Part shown: positions 6,864-15,860 of the stretch, in pieces
Numbering within the stretch: the first letter of the stretch is position 1
How the letters are laid out: each line of letters begins with the position of its first letter
DNA from: Methanolobus sp.
GTDB lineage: Archaea > Halobacteriota > Methanosarcinia > Methanosarcinales > Methanosarcinaceae
Assembly: GCF_030682845.1 (NCBI RefSeq)
Contig: NZ_JAUXNK010000020.1
Span: 1-32,101, forward strand
Reading direction: 5' to 3'
DNA: 32,101 nucleotides
Notes under the pieces: model-generated
What the model was told of the DNA's origin: nothing
What the model saw: the letters and a program-made list of their open reading frames with translations, nothing else
The model's database searches: none
Made by a program: the position numbers and the translations under genes

Positions 6864-9011
6864 TTAATTTCTTCGGATTGTAACTATCCCAAGGTAACCG
6901 TCTACAGTGACATTGTCACCATTCTGGATTATCTTTGTTGCATTAGGTATCCCTGTGACACAGGGAATGCCGTATTCTCGTGCAATGATGGCTCCGTGTA
7001 TCAGCATTCCACCTCTGCGCTCTACTATCCCACTTGCAAGAGGTACTACAACTGTCATGTTAGGGTCAATGGCATCGCATACAAGGATCTCTCCATATTT
7101 GATGCTGAAAAGCTGCTCATTCTTTGTTATCACCCGTGCGATTCCGGTCACAAGTCCTTCGCTCGCAGGCTGGCCCTGTAACTGTCGAGTACGCTCCCCA
7201 TCCACTGAAATTTCGGTTGTTATTTCTTCTTTTTGTATGGGAACATAAGTATTATCATCAAGTGCTTTGACTATTTCTTCTTCCCCGATTTTTTCCGCAA
7301 TGTCATATTCCTGTATTCGGGTTGCTATCCTACGTTTTGCCTCTTTCAGTGAGACCAGGTACTGCTCCTCTATCCTTCCGAGATATATATTGTCATCATC
7401 ACGCAGACGATAACTTAAGCGTCCGATATCAAGTATTTCCTCTGCAAATGCTCGGTCTTTTTCGGAGAAAGCAGAAATGAACCTCTTTTGCAGATCGCTG
7501 GTATCCTTAACGACTTTCCTCTTTTCAGGGCTGGCTGCCAATTCGGCAATTAGCTTCAACAGTTCTTTTTCGTCCTTGTAGATGCCGGAATGTCCAAATG
7601 TTTCAAAGAAAAGTCCGACCTCTTTCATGAAATCCCCTTCAATCGAGTTATTAATTGCCTTCTCCATCAGAGAATCGTCCCTTCTCAGTATTTCAGCCAG
7701 CCTGTTAAGCTCATCGTTCCTTTTAATACTCAACAGGCCGGAGCCTGCAAGCAGGTCCACGAATTCATATGGATTTGAAGGCCTTAACATATCATTATAG
7801 AGTTGGCCGAACAACCTCATACCATGGGCAAAGGGAATGAGCTCATCAGCATATCTCTTTTTCCAGTACTCATACAACTCTTTTCTGCGATTTATCTCTC
7901 TCGCAAGCCCCGGATCATCCATATCTCTGAATTCTATCGTCAGCATGGCTTTTGAATCTCTTATCATTTCAGGTAGAAGCTCATCTTCTATCTTTTTACG
8001 AAGCCTTTTCAAATTGTCCATTGTCCTTCTTAGGGACATATACCAGAGTTTTTCTTTTTCGAAGGTGGTTGTTATTGGCCTTGACTGGAGAATATATATC
8101 TCTCCATTCTTTTTTGTCCATTCAATATCTTGTGGATGGCCAAACCTATTCTCTATGATCAAAGCTGCTTTACTCAGTGAATAGACCTCATTTTCATTAA
8201 GAGGGGCAGTATTGAACTTTTTATCAGGAGTTGTCTGAAGGACTGTGCCTATTTCACTCAGACCTGATATCTTTTCACGACCCGAGGGATTTACATGTTC
8301 TATTATAGTACCTTTATCCCTGTCAATTATCCACCTGTCGGGCTCTACATCACCGTCCACAAGCCCCTTGTTCAGGCCATGAACAGCTTCGATCATCATT
8401 TGCCTTTTATCGCCGGGGTTGCTGCTAAAAACTATTCCAGATGCTTCCCCTGCGACAAGTTCCTGTACCATCACCGCCATGCTGCTGTGCTTTATATCAA
8501 GACCCAGCTCATTTCTGTACAGTAAAGCCGCATCTGACCACAGGGAAGCCCATACAAGCCTTATGTGTTCAATTATAGAGTCCATGCCTCTAACATTCAC
8601 ATAGGACTCATGAACACCTGCAAATGAGGTTTTTGCAGAATCCTCTCCCGGAGCAGAGGAACGGACAACAACAGGAATTTCGTTGAAGAACTTGGCTAAA
8701 TTCTCCCTTATATCCTGGTCGAGATTTTCAGGGATTGGTGTTTTAAGGAACATATTCCTTATTCTCAAGGATGTGTCCCACATCTCCTCCCAGCGCATAT
8801 CCTTAATATCTTTCCTCGATAGTTCCAGCATTATCCTGCCTTTCAAAGAACCGGAATCCAGGAATCTTTCATAGGCTTTGGTGCTGATGCATACATAGGC
8901 GGGGATTTTGAACCCCTCCATCATTGCAACATGAAGTGAAAATGCCTTTGATCCGATAATGCCCCTGTCTTTTTCCTGTATATTCTCTGCTGTGATAACA
9001 AGGTCATTCAT
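6864..9011 (-). CDS. PEP-synthase/rifampin-phosphotransferase-like enzyme
   Basis: A 715-residue protein. Residues 1 to about 325 are the ATP-grasp pyruvate-phosphate-dikinase N-terminal domain (GSKAFSLHVAMMEGFKIP; VVVRSSAPGEDSAKTSFAG; GEASGIVFSSNP; PQDIEWTKKNGEIYILQSRP). A mostly helical middle follows. The C-terminal ~85 residues are the swivelling phospho-His domain (GGMLIHGAIIAREYGIPCV, His at about 672). The PEP/pyruvate TIM barrel of true PEP synthase is absent, so the layout is that of rifampin phosphotransferase-like enzymes: ATP gives a phospho-His and then a phosphorylated substrate, AMP and Pi. The middle domain sets the substrate, which I cannot name. Its start overlaps the stop of the upstream PNPOx-like gene by 4 bases, so the two are coupled. 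Confidence 0.8.
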   Translation of the reverse strand: MNDLVITAENIQEKDRGIIGSKAFSLHVAMMEGFKIPAYVCISTKAYERFLDSGSLKGRIMLELSRKDIKDMRWEEMWDTSLRIRNMFLKTPIPENLDQDIRENLAKFFNEIPVVVRSSAPGEDSAKTSFAGVHESYVNVRGMDSIIEHIRLVWASLWSDAALLYRNELGLDIKHSSMAVMVQELVAGEASGIVFSSNPGDKRQMMIEAVHGLNKGLVDGDVEPDRWIIDRDKGTIIEHVNPSGREKISGLSEIGTVLQTTPDKKFNTAPLNENEVYSLSKAALIIENRFGHPQDIEWTKKNGEIYILQSRPITTTFEKEKLWYMSLRRTMDNLKRLRKKIEDELLPEMIRDSKAMLTIEFRDMDDPGLAREINRRKELYEYWKKRYADELIPFAHGMRLFGQLYNDMLRPSNPYEFVDLLAGSGLLSIKRNDELNRLAEILRRDDSLMEKAINNSIEGDFMKEVGLFFETFGHSGIYKDEKELLKLIAELAASPEKRKVVKDTSDLQKRFISAFSEKDRAFAEEILDIGRLSYRLRDDDNIYLGRIEEQYLVSLKEAKRRIATRIQEYDIAEKIGEEEIVKALDDNTYVPIQKEEITTEISVDGERTRQLQGQPASEGLVTGIARVITKNEQLFSIKYGEILVCDAIDPNMTVVVPLASGIVERRGGMLIHGAIIAREYGIPCVTGIPNATKIIQNGDNVTVDGYLGIVTIRRN

Positions 9012-9448
9012 TCCATATCAATCTCCACGACATTCTGGAATCTGCTTGCAATAATGTAGCTTTTGACCACCATTCTCATTAGGGCTGATGAAGGGGATAG
9101 CAGGAAGTCCTGAAGATATGGGTGTTTCCCAAGGTAAAGTGCCTTGAAGCCATCGGTCTTCTCAACCTCCACAACGTCTCCAATAGCGTTCACAGCCATA
9201 GCATCCTTGAAATCATTTTCATTGTTGGACCTGTTATCGATCATCATGGATGCTCTCCCTGAGGCTTTAATGTAAGAGTATTTCCTGGTAGCAACAGGGG
9301 TTACAAAAAATATGTATTTAAGGTCATCACTGGCTACGAAGCCAACAAGGTTTGTATAGGGCTCATAACCATGAAATGTTGCAAGTACCGCAAGTTTTTG
9401 CTCATTCATAAGGGTCTTCAGACTATCTATTAAATAATTTTTTGACAC
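9008..9448 (-). CDS. Pyridoxamine 5'-phosphate oxidase-like flavoprotein
   Basis: A split-barrel FMN-binding protein of the PNPOx family: LMNEQKLAVLATFHGYEPYT is the usual first strand pair, and ATRKYSYIKASGRASMMIDN follows the Arg-rich FMN phosphate-contact pattern. Such proteins bind FMN, F420 or haem and act as small reductases. I place the start at GTG 9448 because AGGTGGTGG lies just upstream; GTG at 9463 in the same frame is possible. A TATA-like cataaatatac (about 9490-9500) precedes it. It is the first gene of an operon with the phosphotransferase-like gene, a pairing that suggests a joint role in modifying a small molecule. Confidence 0.75.
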   Translation of the reverse strand: MSKNYLIDSLKTLMNEQKLAVLATFHGYEPYTNLVGFVASDDLKYIFFVTPVATRKYSYIKASGRASMMIDNRSNNENDFKDAMAVNAIGDVVEVEKTDGFKALYLGKHPYLQDFLLSPSSALMRMVVKSYIIASRFQNVVEIDME

Positions 9449-9463
9449 CTTGGTAACCACCAC

Positions 9464-9826
9464 CTAAGTATCACTTTTATTGATTCCAGTATATTTATGC
9501 TTTTCATCTCATTGTCAACGACCCCCGACCGAACAGGTTGTCCGATAATTCAATTTCATCACAAAAAGGGAGAACAAGAAGGGGTATAAAGCCTTTTAAT
9601 CGGAAAAGAAGACAGTCTTTTCGTCAAGGAGTGAAAACTGTTAAACTTGGGCTCTTATATAATTATCAGCCTATCCTCTTAATATTATTTACTATTATAC
9701 ATAAATCGAATAATTTATATATTATGGATTGTTTCTGATAACTGCATAATTTTTGTGCGTATATTCCTGTCATTAGCTTAATTATGCGGTAGCTAATTGG
9801 CATAATACCTAAAACGAGGTGCTTAT
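9464..9826. other. Intergenic region between divergent genes, with promoter elements
   Basis: Promoter-like cataaatatac near 9490-9500 serves the leftward operon. For the rightward gene there are two TATA candidates (cttatataatt near 9653, atttatatatt near 9712). A 7-bp hairpin GAAAAGA/TCTTTTC lies at 9603-9622. An inverted pair ATTATGC (9781-9787) and GCATAAT (9800-9806) stands just before the ribosome-binding site of the PKD gene and could be an operator. An open frame of 66 codons from TTG 9538 has a basic N-terminal half but nothing I recognise, and I do not call it a gene. Confidence 0.4.
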
Positions 9827-12391
9827 TTGAATAAAAGTAAACGAATGCGTAACATCATTATTTTACCAATCGTCGCAGTCTGCTTCCTTCTGTTCTTATC
9901 CCAGTCTGCGCTTGCTGCCACCTATTATGTTTCTCCCTCCGGGAATGATGCCAACAACGGCCTTTCAACATCCTCCGCCTGGAAGAATCCCTCTTATGCT
10001 GCTTCAAAGGCTGTAGCCGGGGATACGATCTATCTTATGAACGGCATATGGTATGATCAGCATCTGGTCTTTAATAAAAAGGGGACGTCTACAGCTCCTA
10101 TAAACGTAAAAGCCTACAGCGGAACGCCAACGCTGGATGGTGTCGATAAGACCGGTATTGGCATTAAGATCCATTCCAGCAGCTGGATTAACATCGAAGG
10201 TATAAAGGTAAAGAACTACCAATATGGTTACTGGGCCAGTTCATCCAATAACCTTAAAATAACAAAGTGTGAGTTCTCGGATGTTGCTCTTGACGGAATC
10301 ACCACATGGAATGATGTAGATTATATGATCATTGACTCCGTTACTGTAAAAAATACGGGTGATCATGGAATACATCTGTGGAATCAGAATAGTCCGACGA
10401 GGTCACAATATATCACGATAAAGAATTCTTTTGTTTCCAATGCACCGCATAATCTAATTGATATCCACACTAATGTAACCGATGTTGTTGTTGAGAACAA
10501 TGAAATTTTTTATACCCTTGATTACACTGGTATAAAAGATGTTGGAGTTTACCTCCATAATGGCAACACTGACAATATCGTAATAAGGAACAATTATTTC
10601 CATGATATTGTGAGACCTGTTGAGATATTTAATTCCAATAATGTGCAGGTGCTCGATAACACTTTCAGGAATATCAATGGAAGAGCCATTTTCCTGGCAG
10701 GTATCCAGGGCTATGATGATGAATTTGGCGTGTTTGACTCTGTCTTCAAGGGCAACACCTTCGATAATGTCAACTATGCATTCGCCTTTTGGGCGGCTGA
10801 CAGCAAATTCAGGAATCTTGATTTGCTCGATAACAATTATCTTAAAGTATTGAATAAAGACTACCTTGTCCCGGACCAGCATTATGTCGCGCTGTCGGGT
10901 AATTCCGGTTTCCCTCAGATACTTACAAGCACAAATAAGTATTATACTGTGAAAGATATTGCAGCTTCTCCGTATATTACCTCTCCTGTTACAGACAAGC
11001 CACCTATCGCTAATGCCGGCCCTGATGTCACCATCACAGCTGGCTCCTCCGTCACTTTCAATGGCGGATCATCTACTGACGATAAAGGTATATCCTCATA
11101 TTCCTGGGACTTCGACGCCTCCAATGGCATCCAGAGCGATGCTACCGGCAAGACCGTTTCCAAAGTGTTCAGTAAAGCTGGAAAGTTCACTGTGACCCTG
11201 ACAGTTACCGATACTATCGGGCAGAGATCTTCCGATACCCTGATTGTCACAGTAAATGCTCTCTCAACCTCCACCCATGATGAAAAGCCAATCGCTAATG
11301 CCGGTCATGATCGGGTCACTACGGTAGGGCAAAAGGTCTACTTTGGCGGGGACCGTTCCACCGACGACAAGGGTATTTCCTCATACTCCTGGGACTTTGA
11401 TGCCTCCAACGGCATACAGGCCGACGCTGTGGGCATGTATGTTTCCACTACGTTCAATACGGCGAAAACCTATACTGTTACACTGACGGTCACTGACACA
11501 ATCGGTCAGAAGTCCTCCCATACCGTTCTTGTCGTCGTATCTGCTCCTGCAACTTCCATTCCGGATAAGCCTCCGGTTGCCAATGCAGGTCCTGATGTCA
11601 CCATCACAGCTGGCTCCTCCACCACTTTCAATGGCGGAGCATCCATTGATGATAAAGGCATCTCTTCCTACTCTTGGGACTTTGATTCATCCAATGGTAT
11701 CCAGGGTGATGCTACCGGTAAGATTGTCTCCCGAACGTTCAATACTGCCGGGAAGTTCACTGTAACACTCACAGTTACCGATACCAGCGGGCAAAGATCC
11801 TCTGATACCCTCATCCTCACGGTAAATGCCATTGACAAGTTTCCAGTTGCCAAAGCAGGTCCAGATGTCACCATCACAACTGGCTCCTCCGTCACTTTCA
11901 ATGGCGGATCATCTACTGACGATAAAGGCATCTCTTCCTACTCGTGGGACTTTGACGCCTCCAATGGTATTCAGAGCGATGCTACCGGCAAGACTGTTTC
12001 CCGAGTGTTCAATACTGCGGGGAAGTTCACTGTGACCTTAACAGTAACCGATACGATTGGACAGAGATCATCCGATACCCTGATTGTCACAGTAAATGCT
12101 CCCTTGACCTCCACCCTTGATGAAAATCCGATCGCTAATGCCGGTTATAATCGGGTCACTACGGTAGGGCAAAAAGTGTATTTTGGTGGTGACCGCTCGA
12201 CAGATGACAAAGGCATCTCTTCGTATTCATGGGACTTTGACGCCTCCAACGGCATACAAGCTGACGCTGTGGGCATGTATGTTTCCACTACGTTCAATAC
12301 GGCGAAAACCTATACTGTTACACTGACGGTCACTGACACTATCGGTCAGAGGTCATCACATACTGTTACAGTTCAGGTAAACCCCCGTTAA
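9827..12391 (+). CDS. Secreted right-handed beta-helix protein with five PKD domains
   Basis: An 854-residue exported protein. Start TTG is supported by GAGGTG five bases upstream. Residues 1-30 are a signal peptide (basic start, FLLFLSQSALAA). Residues ~31-380 are a parallel beta-helix/pectate-lyase-like domain, starting TYYVSPSGNDANNGLS as in many surface 'DUF1565'-type proteins, with repeated N-rich turns (VVENNEIFYT, IVIRNNYFHD, VQVLDNTFRN). Residues ~390-854 are five PKD domains, each with YSWDFD. No anchor or transmembrane segment follows the last PKD. PKD-bearing beta-helix proteins are common on the Methanosarcina cell surface, with roles in adhesion or polysaccharide binding; the catalytic status here is unclear. 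Nucleotide similarity among PKD units shows recent duplication. Confidence 0.85.
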   Translation: MNKSKRMRNIIILPIVAVCFLLFLSQSALAATYYVSPSGNDANNGLSTSSAWKNPSYAASKAVAGDTIYLMNGIWYDQHLVFNKKGTSTAPINVKAYSGTPTLDGVDKTGIGIKIHSSSWINIEGIKVKNYQYGYWASSSNNLKITKCEFSDVALDGITTWNDVDYMIIDSVTVKNTGDHGIHLWNQNSPTRSQYITIKNSFVSNAPHNLIDIHTNVTDVVVENNEIFYTLDYTGIKDVGVYLHNGNTDNIVIRNNYFHDIVRPVEIFNSNNVQVLDNTFRNINGRAIFLAGIQGYDDEFGVFDSVFKGNTFDNVNYAFAFWAADSKFRNLDLLDNNYLKVLNKDYLVPDQHYVALSGNSGFPQILTSTNKYYTVKDIAASPYITSPVTDKPPIANAGPDVTITAGSSVTFNGGSSTDDKGISSYSWDFDASNGIQSDATGKTVSKVFSKAGKFTVTLTVTDTIGQRSSDTLIVTVNALSTSTHDEKPIANAGHDRVTTVGQKVYFGGDRSTDDKGISSYSWDFDASNGIQADAVGMYVSTTFNTAKTYTVTLTVTDTIGQKSSHTVLVVVSAPATSIPDKPPVANAGPDVTITAGSSTTFNGGASIDDKGISSYSWDFDSSNGIQGDATGKIVSRTFNTAGKFTVTLTVTDTSGQRSSDTLILTVNAIDKFPVAKAGPDVTITTGSSVTFNGGSSTDDKGISSYSWDFDASNGIQSDATGKTVSRVFNTAGKFTVTLTVTDTIGQRSSDTLIVTVNAPLTSTLDENPIANAGYNRVTTVGQKVYFGGDRSTDDKGISSYSWDFDASNGIQADAVGMYVSTTFNTAKTYTVTLTVTDTIGQRSSHTVTVQVNPR
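10994..12388 (+). repeat. Five tandem PKD-encoding repeats of two types (A-B-A-A-B)
   Basis: Units begin near 10999, 11287, 11572, 11845 and 12127. Type A carries GPDVTITAGSS...FNGG and type B carries RVTTVGQKVYFGGDRSTDDK. A1 and A3, and B1 and B2, are nearly identical in DNA over long stretches, consistent with duplication of an A-B pair or gene conversion. Confidence 0.85.
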
Positions 12392-12462
12392 CACTGACGA
12401 GCCGGGGTCTGTCAGAACATCTTAATCCCGCGGAGCAGGCAGAATCTATGACATGTGAACAA

Positions 12463-12496
12463 CCACCGGCCTCCTCCGCGGCCGGTGGCACTTTTT
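12463..12496 (+). terminator. Intrinsic-type terminator after the PKD gene
   Basis: CCACCGGCC (12463-12471) pairs perfectly with GGCCGGTGG (12480-12488) around an 8-nt loop and is followed by CTTTTTG. It lies about 70 bases after the PKD stop codon. Confidence 0.7.
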
Positions 12497-12731
12497 GTAT
12501 TGCTGATGTATCTTGTATCACGCAGATGTCTTGAGAAAAACAGATATTTTTCATTGACCCTTGTATAGCATACTCACTACAGTAGAAGCTCTATTAATTA
12601 CTATTATTGATACTGATAATGTTACTGAGGCATGATAAATAGTTGCAATCCCGATAATTCTCAAAATTTCCAGGACATCTGCGGAAAGTCGGATGTATCA
12701 TGCACCGTGTAAGATTCGTGACTACTCTTTC

Positions 12732-12770
12732 CACTTCAGTGGAGAGTGGTCACATATTATTTGTACCCCT
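12732..12770. repeat. Direct repeat, copy 1, at the 3' end of the Fic gene
   Basis: CACTTCAGTG followed by GAGAGTGGTCACAT and TTAT..TGTACC recurs at 14112-14149 in the same orientation. The last codons and stop of the Fic gene lie inside this copy. The core CCACTTCAGTGG is palindromic and shares ACTTCAGT with the hairpin at the right end of the IS element at 25441-25460, so these may be solo IS200/IS605-type ends. Confidence 0.7.
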
Positions 12771-13901
12771 GCTTATGATATCCACGTATTCCGTGAAGAG
12801 ATACATTTTATATCTTTTTTTACCCGTAACCTCATTTAAAATCCCTATCTCCTCAAACCTGTTCACAAGACTGTTTGCAGTTACTGAAGAGATGTTCAGC
12901 TTCTCTGCAATCTCTTTGCTACTGATAAGTGGGCGGTCAAACAGCAGGTCTATCAACCTGATCGCATGGATGCTTGAGATGGAGTGTTCATATAGTTCCT
13001 TTGTCATGTCATCTTTGAGCTTTATGATCTCCCTTGCAGTATTGACAGCTTCCTGGGAAGTTTCGCTGATGCCTCGAAGGAAGAACTTGAGCCAATCCTC
13101 CCATGCTCCTTCAATACGAACCTTCATAAGCAGGTCATAATATTCATTCCTGTTCTTTTTAAGGTAAAAGCTTAGGTAAAGCAGAGGTTTTGATAGTATC
13201 TCTTTCCATACGAGATAAAAAGTAATGAGCAGCCTTCCTATTCTGCCGTTACCATCAAGGAATGGGTGAATAGTCTCAAATTGCGCATGTATGAGCCCAA
13301 TCCTTACCAGAGGAGGAATGTTATCCTTTTCAAGCAGGAACCTTTCAAGAGCCTCCATTGCAGGTACTGTTATAGCAGGTGTTGGTGGCACAAAGATAGC
13401 TTCCCTTATTGAAGCTCCCGGAGCCCCGATATAATTCTGGCACGTTTTAAATCTTCCAGAATTCAGCCCGGATCCTCTTGTCTCCTCCAGGAGTATCTTG
13501 TGGATATCTTTGATGAGTTCCAGAGACACCGAGTTTTCTGCCAGACTCTCGATCCCATAATTCAAGGCCTTTATGTAGTTGACGACATCACGTATCTCCC
13601 TGATATCATCTTTTGGCACAAGGTTTGCTTCAAATTCAAGTACTCCTTCTAAGGATGCCTGTGTCCCTTCGATCTGTGAGCTAAGAAGAGCTTCTTTCTT
13701 TACATACATGGCAATGAAAAGATCAGGATTTGGTAAAACTGATGTGATCCCATCCAACCTCGCAAGGTTCCTGTCTGCTTTTGAGAGCAGTGAATGTAGT
13801 TCGTCGTCATATATTATAGGAGGTTCCGGCGGTAATTCTCTGGGGATGAACGATCTATAACCCTCCACTGTCAGTACAAACTTACCAGCTCTGTCTTCCA
13901 T
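12750..13901 (-). CDS. Fic-domain AMPylase with C-terminal winged helix
   Basis: A Fic family protein of 383 residues from Met 13901. The catalytic motif HPFLDGNGRIGR (about residues 212-223) is complete, so transfer of AMP from ATP to a protein hydroxyl is expected. SSQIEG in the N-terminal part fits the [S/T]xxxE[G/N] inhibitory helix of class II Fic proteins, which blocks the ATP site. The C-terminal ~60 residues (LISSKEIAEKLNISSVTANS...) form a winged helix, so it can probably bind DNA and regulate its own gene. I choose Met 13901 because a TATA-like catataaat (minus strand, about 13926-13934) lies 25-35 bases before it, giving a leaderless mRNA; the frame stays open to 13952. It is a lone gene bracketed by direct repeats. 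Confidence 0.85.
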   Translation of the reverse strand: MEDRAGKFVLTVEGYRSFIPRELPPEPPIIYDDELHSLLSKADRNLARLDGITSVLPNPDLFIAMYVKKEALLSSQIEGTQASLEGVLEFEANLVPKDDIREIRDVVNYIKALNYGIESLAENSVSLELIKDIHKILLEETRGSGLNSGRFKTCQNYIGAPGASIREAIFVPPTPAITVPAMEALERFLLEKDNIPPLVRIGLIHAQFETIHPFLDGNGRIGRLLITFYLVWKEILSKPLLYLSFYLKKNRNEYYDLLMKVRIEGAWEDWLKFFLRGISETSQEAVNTAREIIKLKDDMTKELYEHSISSIHAIRLIDLLFDRPLISSKEIAEKLNISSVTANSLVNRFEEIGILNEVTGKKRYKMYLFTEYVDIISRGTNNM

Positions 13902-13913
13902 AAGATAACTGTC

Positions 13914-14000
13914 CTTAACTAAGAATTTATATGCATGGTTTAAACAAAGCAATCTTAACTTATAATTGCTTTGTCTTCTGTAAGGTAAGGTTTCTTAACT
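13914..14000. promoter_or_regulatory. Three CTTAACT boxes 40 bp apart around the fic promoter
   Basis: CTTAACT occurs at 13914-13920, 13954-13960 and 13994-14000, exactly 40 bp apart each time. The first lies between TATA box and start codon, the other two upstream. The last sits in the palindrome CTTAACTTAAG. The layout suggests a cooperative operator, perhaps for the winged helix of the Fic protein itself. Confidence 0.5.
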
Positions 14001-14111
14001 TAAGATGATATCTGCTATTTAAACTTGAGCCTTTTTTGCTTAAGTGATGCTTAGCATGTCCTTTTTGCATTCTTGTTCTGGATAGAGATCAAAAACACAA
14101 AAAGCCTGATG

Positions 14112-14149
14112 CACTTCAGTGAAGAGTGGTCACATTATGTGTGCACCAG
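14112..14149. repeat. Direct repeat, copy 2, upstream of the Fic gene
   Basis: CACTTCAGTGAAGAGTGGTC followed by ACATTATGTGTGCACC matches copy 1 at 12732-12770 with a few differences. The two copies are 1380 bp apart in the same orientation and bracket the Fic gene and its promoter. Confidence 0.7.
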
Positions 14150-14416
14150 CGTATAAAAAAAAGTTTAGTACTGTATAACTTTATTTTACTTCAAGACCAC
14201 TTTCAGCATTGCAGTTTTTCTTGCAAAATCCTTTTTTTAGTGTAAGAAATATTAGTTCACTTGGTTAACTTCCAGATAAGACAGTTCACATGCCAGGAGA
14301 AAGTTGTCTGGTCTGTGAATTTTAAACAAATGCACCTATCCCGCCTACAGGCGGCATGTTCCGTTACCACTGCGATAAAAGGGATTTTTTCATAGTTCCG
14401 AATATTACAAATTCCC
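14150..14416. other. Non-coding stretch between fic and the glycan block
   Basis: No convincing gene. It holds an imperfect inverted repeat (CAGATAAGACA near 14272 and TGTCTGGTCTG near 14307, 9 of 11 pairs) and a short GC-rich hairpin CCGCCTACAGGCGG at 14341-14354. The latter lies beyond the 3' end of the leftward transferase gene and could end its transcript, but no clear T-run follows on that strand. Confidence 0.3.
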
Positions 14417-15397
14417 TTACATCCTTCCAGGCAGCAGGATCCCCAGCAGGCAGAACAGTCCTGTTACGGCGTACATTGCATAGGTGGCCTGCTTCTCTGT
14501 GACCCGGTAATAATAGGGCAGTACCCATTTGAGTGTCAGGGGATTGGGTACTTCCAGTGTGCCGTCCTCGCGGGTCTTGCCAAACTTTGCAACGGGGAAC
14601 TTCATGGCTCTCCAGTACACATAGAGCAGGAAGTTCACGGTATGCGGTATCAGCATAATGAACCCGCTGATCACAAAACCCTGAATAACTATGAGCGCAC
14701 CGATGGCAGCACCAATTGTCAGGGAACCCACATTGCCCCAGAATATCCTGGAGGGGTATCTGTCATAGAGGAAGAAGCCCAGTGTCGCTCCTGCTATGCA
14801 CACCATGGCAAAGATGTTCTCGACATCCCCGATAAGCGCGGACCTGATGATCAGCGAGATCAGGACTATGGTCGAGAGACCTGAGGCCAGGCCATTGAAA
14901 CCGGAGTGCATGTTGACCAGGTTGGAGGCTACAAGGACGAACGTGGGCACCACAAACTGCAGGTAAAGGATGCCGGTCTCAAAATTACCTATGGAGGGGA
15001 ACACAAAGGCAGTGGTCGTTGCATACTGTATCAGCGGATAGGAGCAATAGTACATAAGCAGGAGCTTTGTCACCCTGCCGATATCTATCATGTCGTCCAG
15101 CATGCCAAAAAGACCAAAGAGTGCCACTACGATAAGGGCAACGTAATTGGTCGTTGAGAACTTGAAAAAGAGAGTGTTCAGGGAGAAGCACACCATCGCC
15201 ACAAGCAGTATGGCTATGCCGCCCCTATCAGGGACCATCGTGAGCTTCAGTTTGTAGTAATCCTTTGCAAGGATCCCTTTTTCGGTCAACTTTGTGATGA
15301 AATAAGGCATTGATATATACGTGGCAACAAACGGCACTAGGAAGCTACTGGCCAGAACTAATCCAAGGATCACGGAAGGGGAACTCAGGTCCAGCAT
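14417..15397 (-). CDS. MraY/WecA/AglH-like polyprenyl-phosphate sugar-1-phosphate transferase
   Basis: A 326-residue polytopic membrane protein with about ten hydrophobic segments. It carries the marks of the polyprenyl-phosphate N-acetylhexosamine-1-phosphate transferase family: PDRGGIAIL after the first helices, LDDMIDI (Asp-rich motif) and NLVNMHSGFNGLASG (the N..N...G.NGL motif). Members move a sugar-1-phosphate from a UDP-sugar to dolichyl or undecaprenyl phosphate, the first step of lipid-linked glycan assembly, on the cytoplasmic face. In archaea this is the AglH role in N-glycosylation. It opens a block of nucleotide-sugar genes, which supports that. Substrate specificity cannot be read from the sequence. 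Confidence 0.85.
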   Translation of the reverse strand: MLDLSSPSVILGLVLASSFLVPFVATYISMPYFITKLTEKGILAKDYYKLKLTMVPDRGGIAILLVAMVCFSLNTLFFKFSTTNYVALIVVALFGLFGMLDDMIDIGRVTKLLLMYYCSYPLIQYATTTAFVFPSIGNFETGILYLQFVVPTFVLVASNLVNMHSGFNGLASGLSTIVLISLIIRSALIGDVENIFAMVCIAGATLGFFLYDRYPSRIFWGNVGSLTIGAAIGALIVIQGFVISGFIMLIPHTVNFLLYVYWRAMKFPVAKFGKTREDGTLEVPNPLTLKWVLPYYYRVTEKQATYAMYAVTGLFCLLGILLPGRM

Positions 15398-15684
15398 AAC
15401 ACAACACTCTTTTTTCAGGAAAACTATTTTTCAACTGTATATTTATATGTTTTGAACTTCTTATACGTGTATCATATATATTTTTTATGCTGCGCAGGAA
15501 CATTTTCCTGCCAATGTATTTTCTAATCTTCATCATAATGATGAGCTTTTTACACTGTGCATATATTTATATAGAAGGTGTTAGCATAAAGCAGTTGAAT
15601 AGGATAAAATGGGTTATTGTCTATTCACAGGTGGTATGCAGCATCGATAGGCGCTGCACATATCGAAGTCAATTGGTGGTAAAT

Positions 15685-15840
15685 GTGAAATTAGTGGAAA
15701 CGAAATGTGCAACATGTGGTAGTCCGATATACGTTTATGAGGATTTCGTCCGTGAGAAGATGTATTGTACACTTCACTGTATGATGTCCTCAGGCTCAGA
15801 AGCAGTAAGCAGGGAAAGACTGGAAGTATTGGCTGGCTGA
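15685..15840 (+). CDS. Small zinc-ribbon protein (51 aa)
   Basis: The product starts KLVETKCATCGSPIYVYEDF and has CATC followed ~20 residues later by CTLHC, a compact treble-clef or zinc-ribbon arrangement. I start at GTG 15685 because GGTGGT lies four bases before it. A longer open frame upstream (from 15487) is hydrophobic, AT-rich and holds a TATA-like catatatttatatag near 15559-15573, so it is more likely promoter and leader. Small Cys-rich proteins of this kind are frequent in methanogens; function unknown. Confidence 0.6.
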   Translation: MKLVETKCATCGSPIYVYEDFVREKMYCTLHCMMSSGSEAVSRERLEVLAG

Positions 15841-15860
15841 ACTGGCCTACTTTGAACCTG

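Noticed and set aside
15487-15684. 66-codon upstream extension of the zinc-ribbon gene
   Set aside because: Contains a TATA-like element and a ribosome-binding site for GTG 15685; the zinc-ribbon homology begins at KLVETKC.
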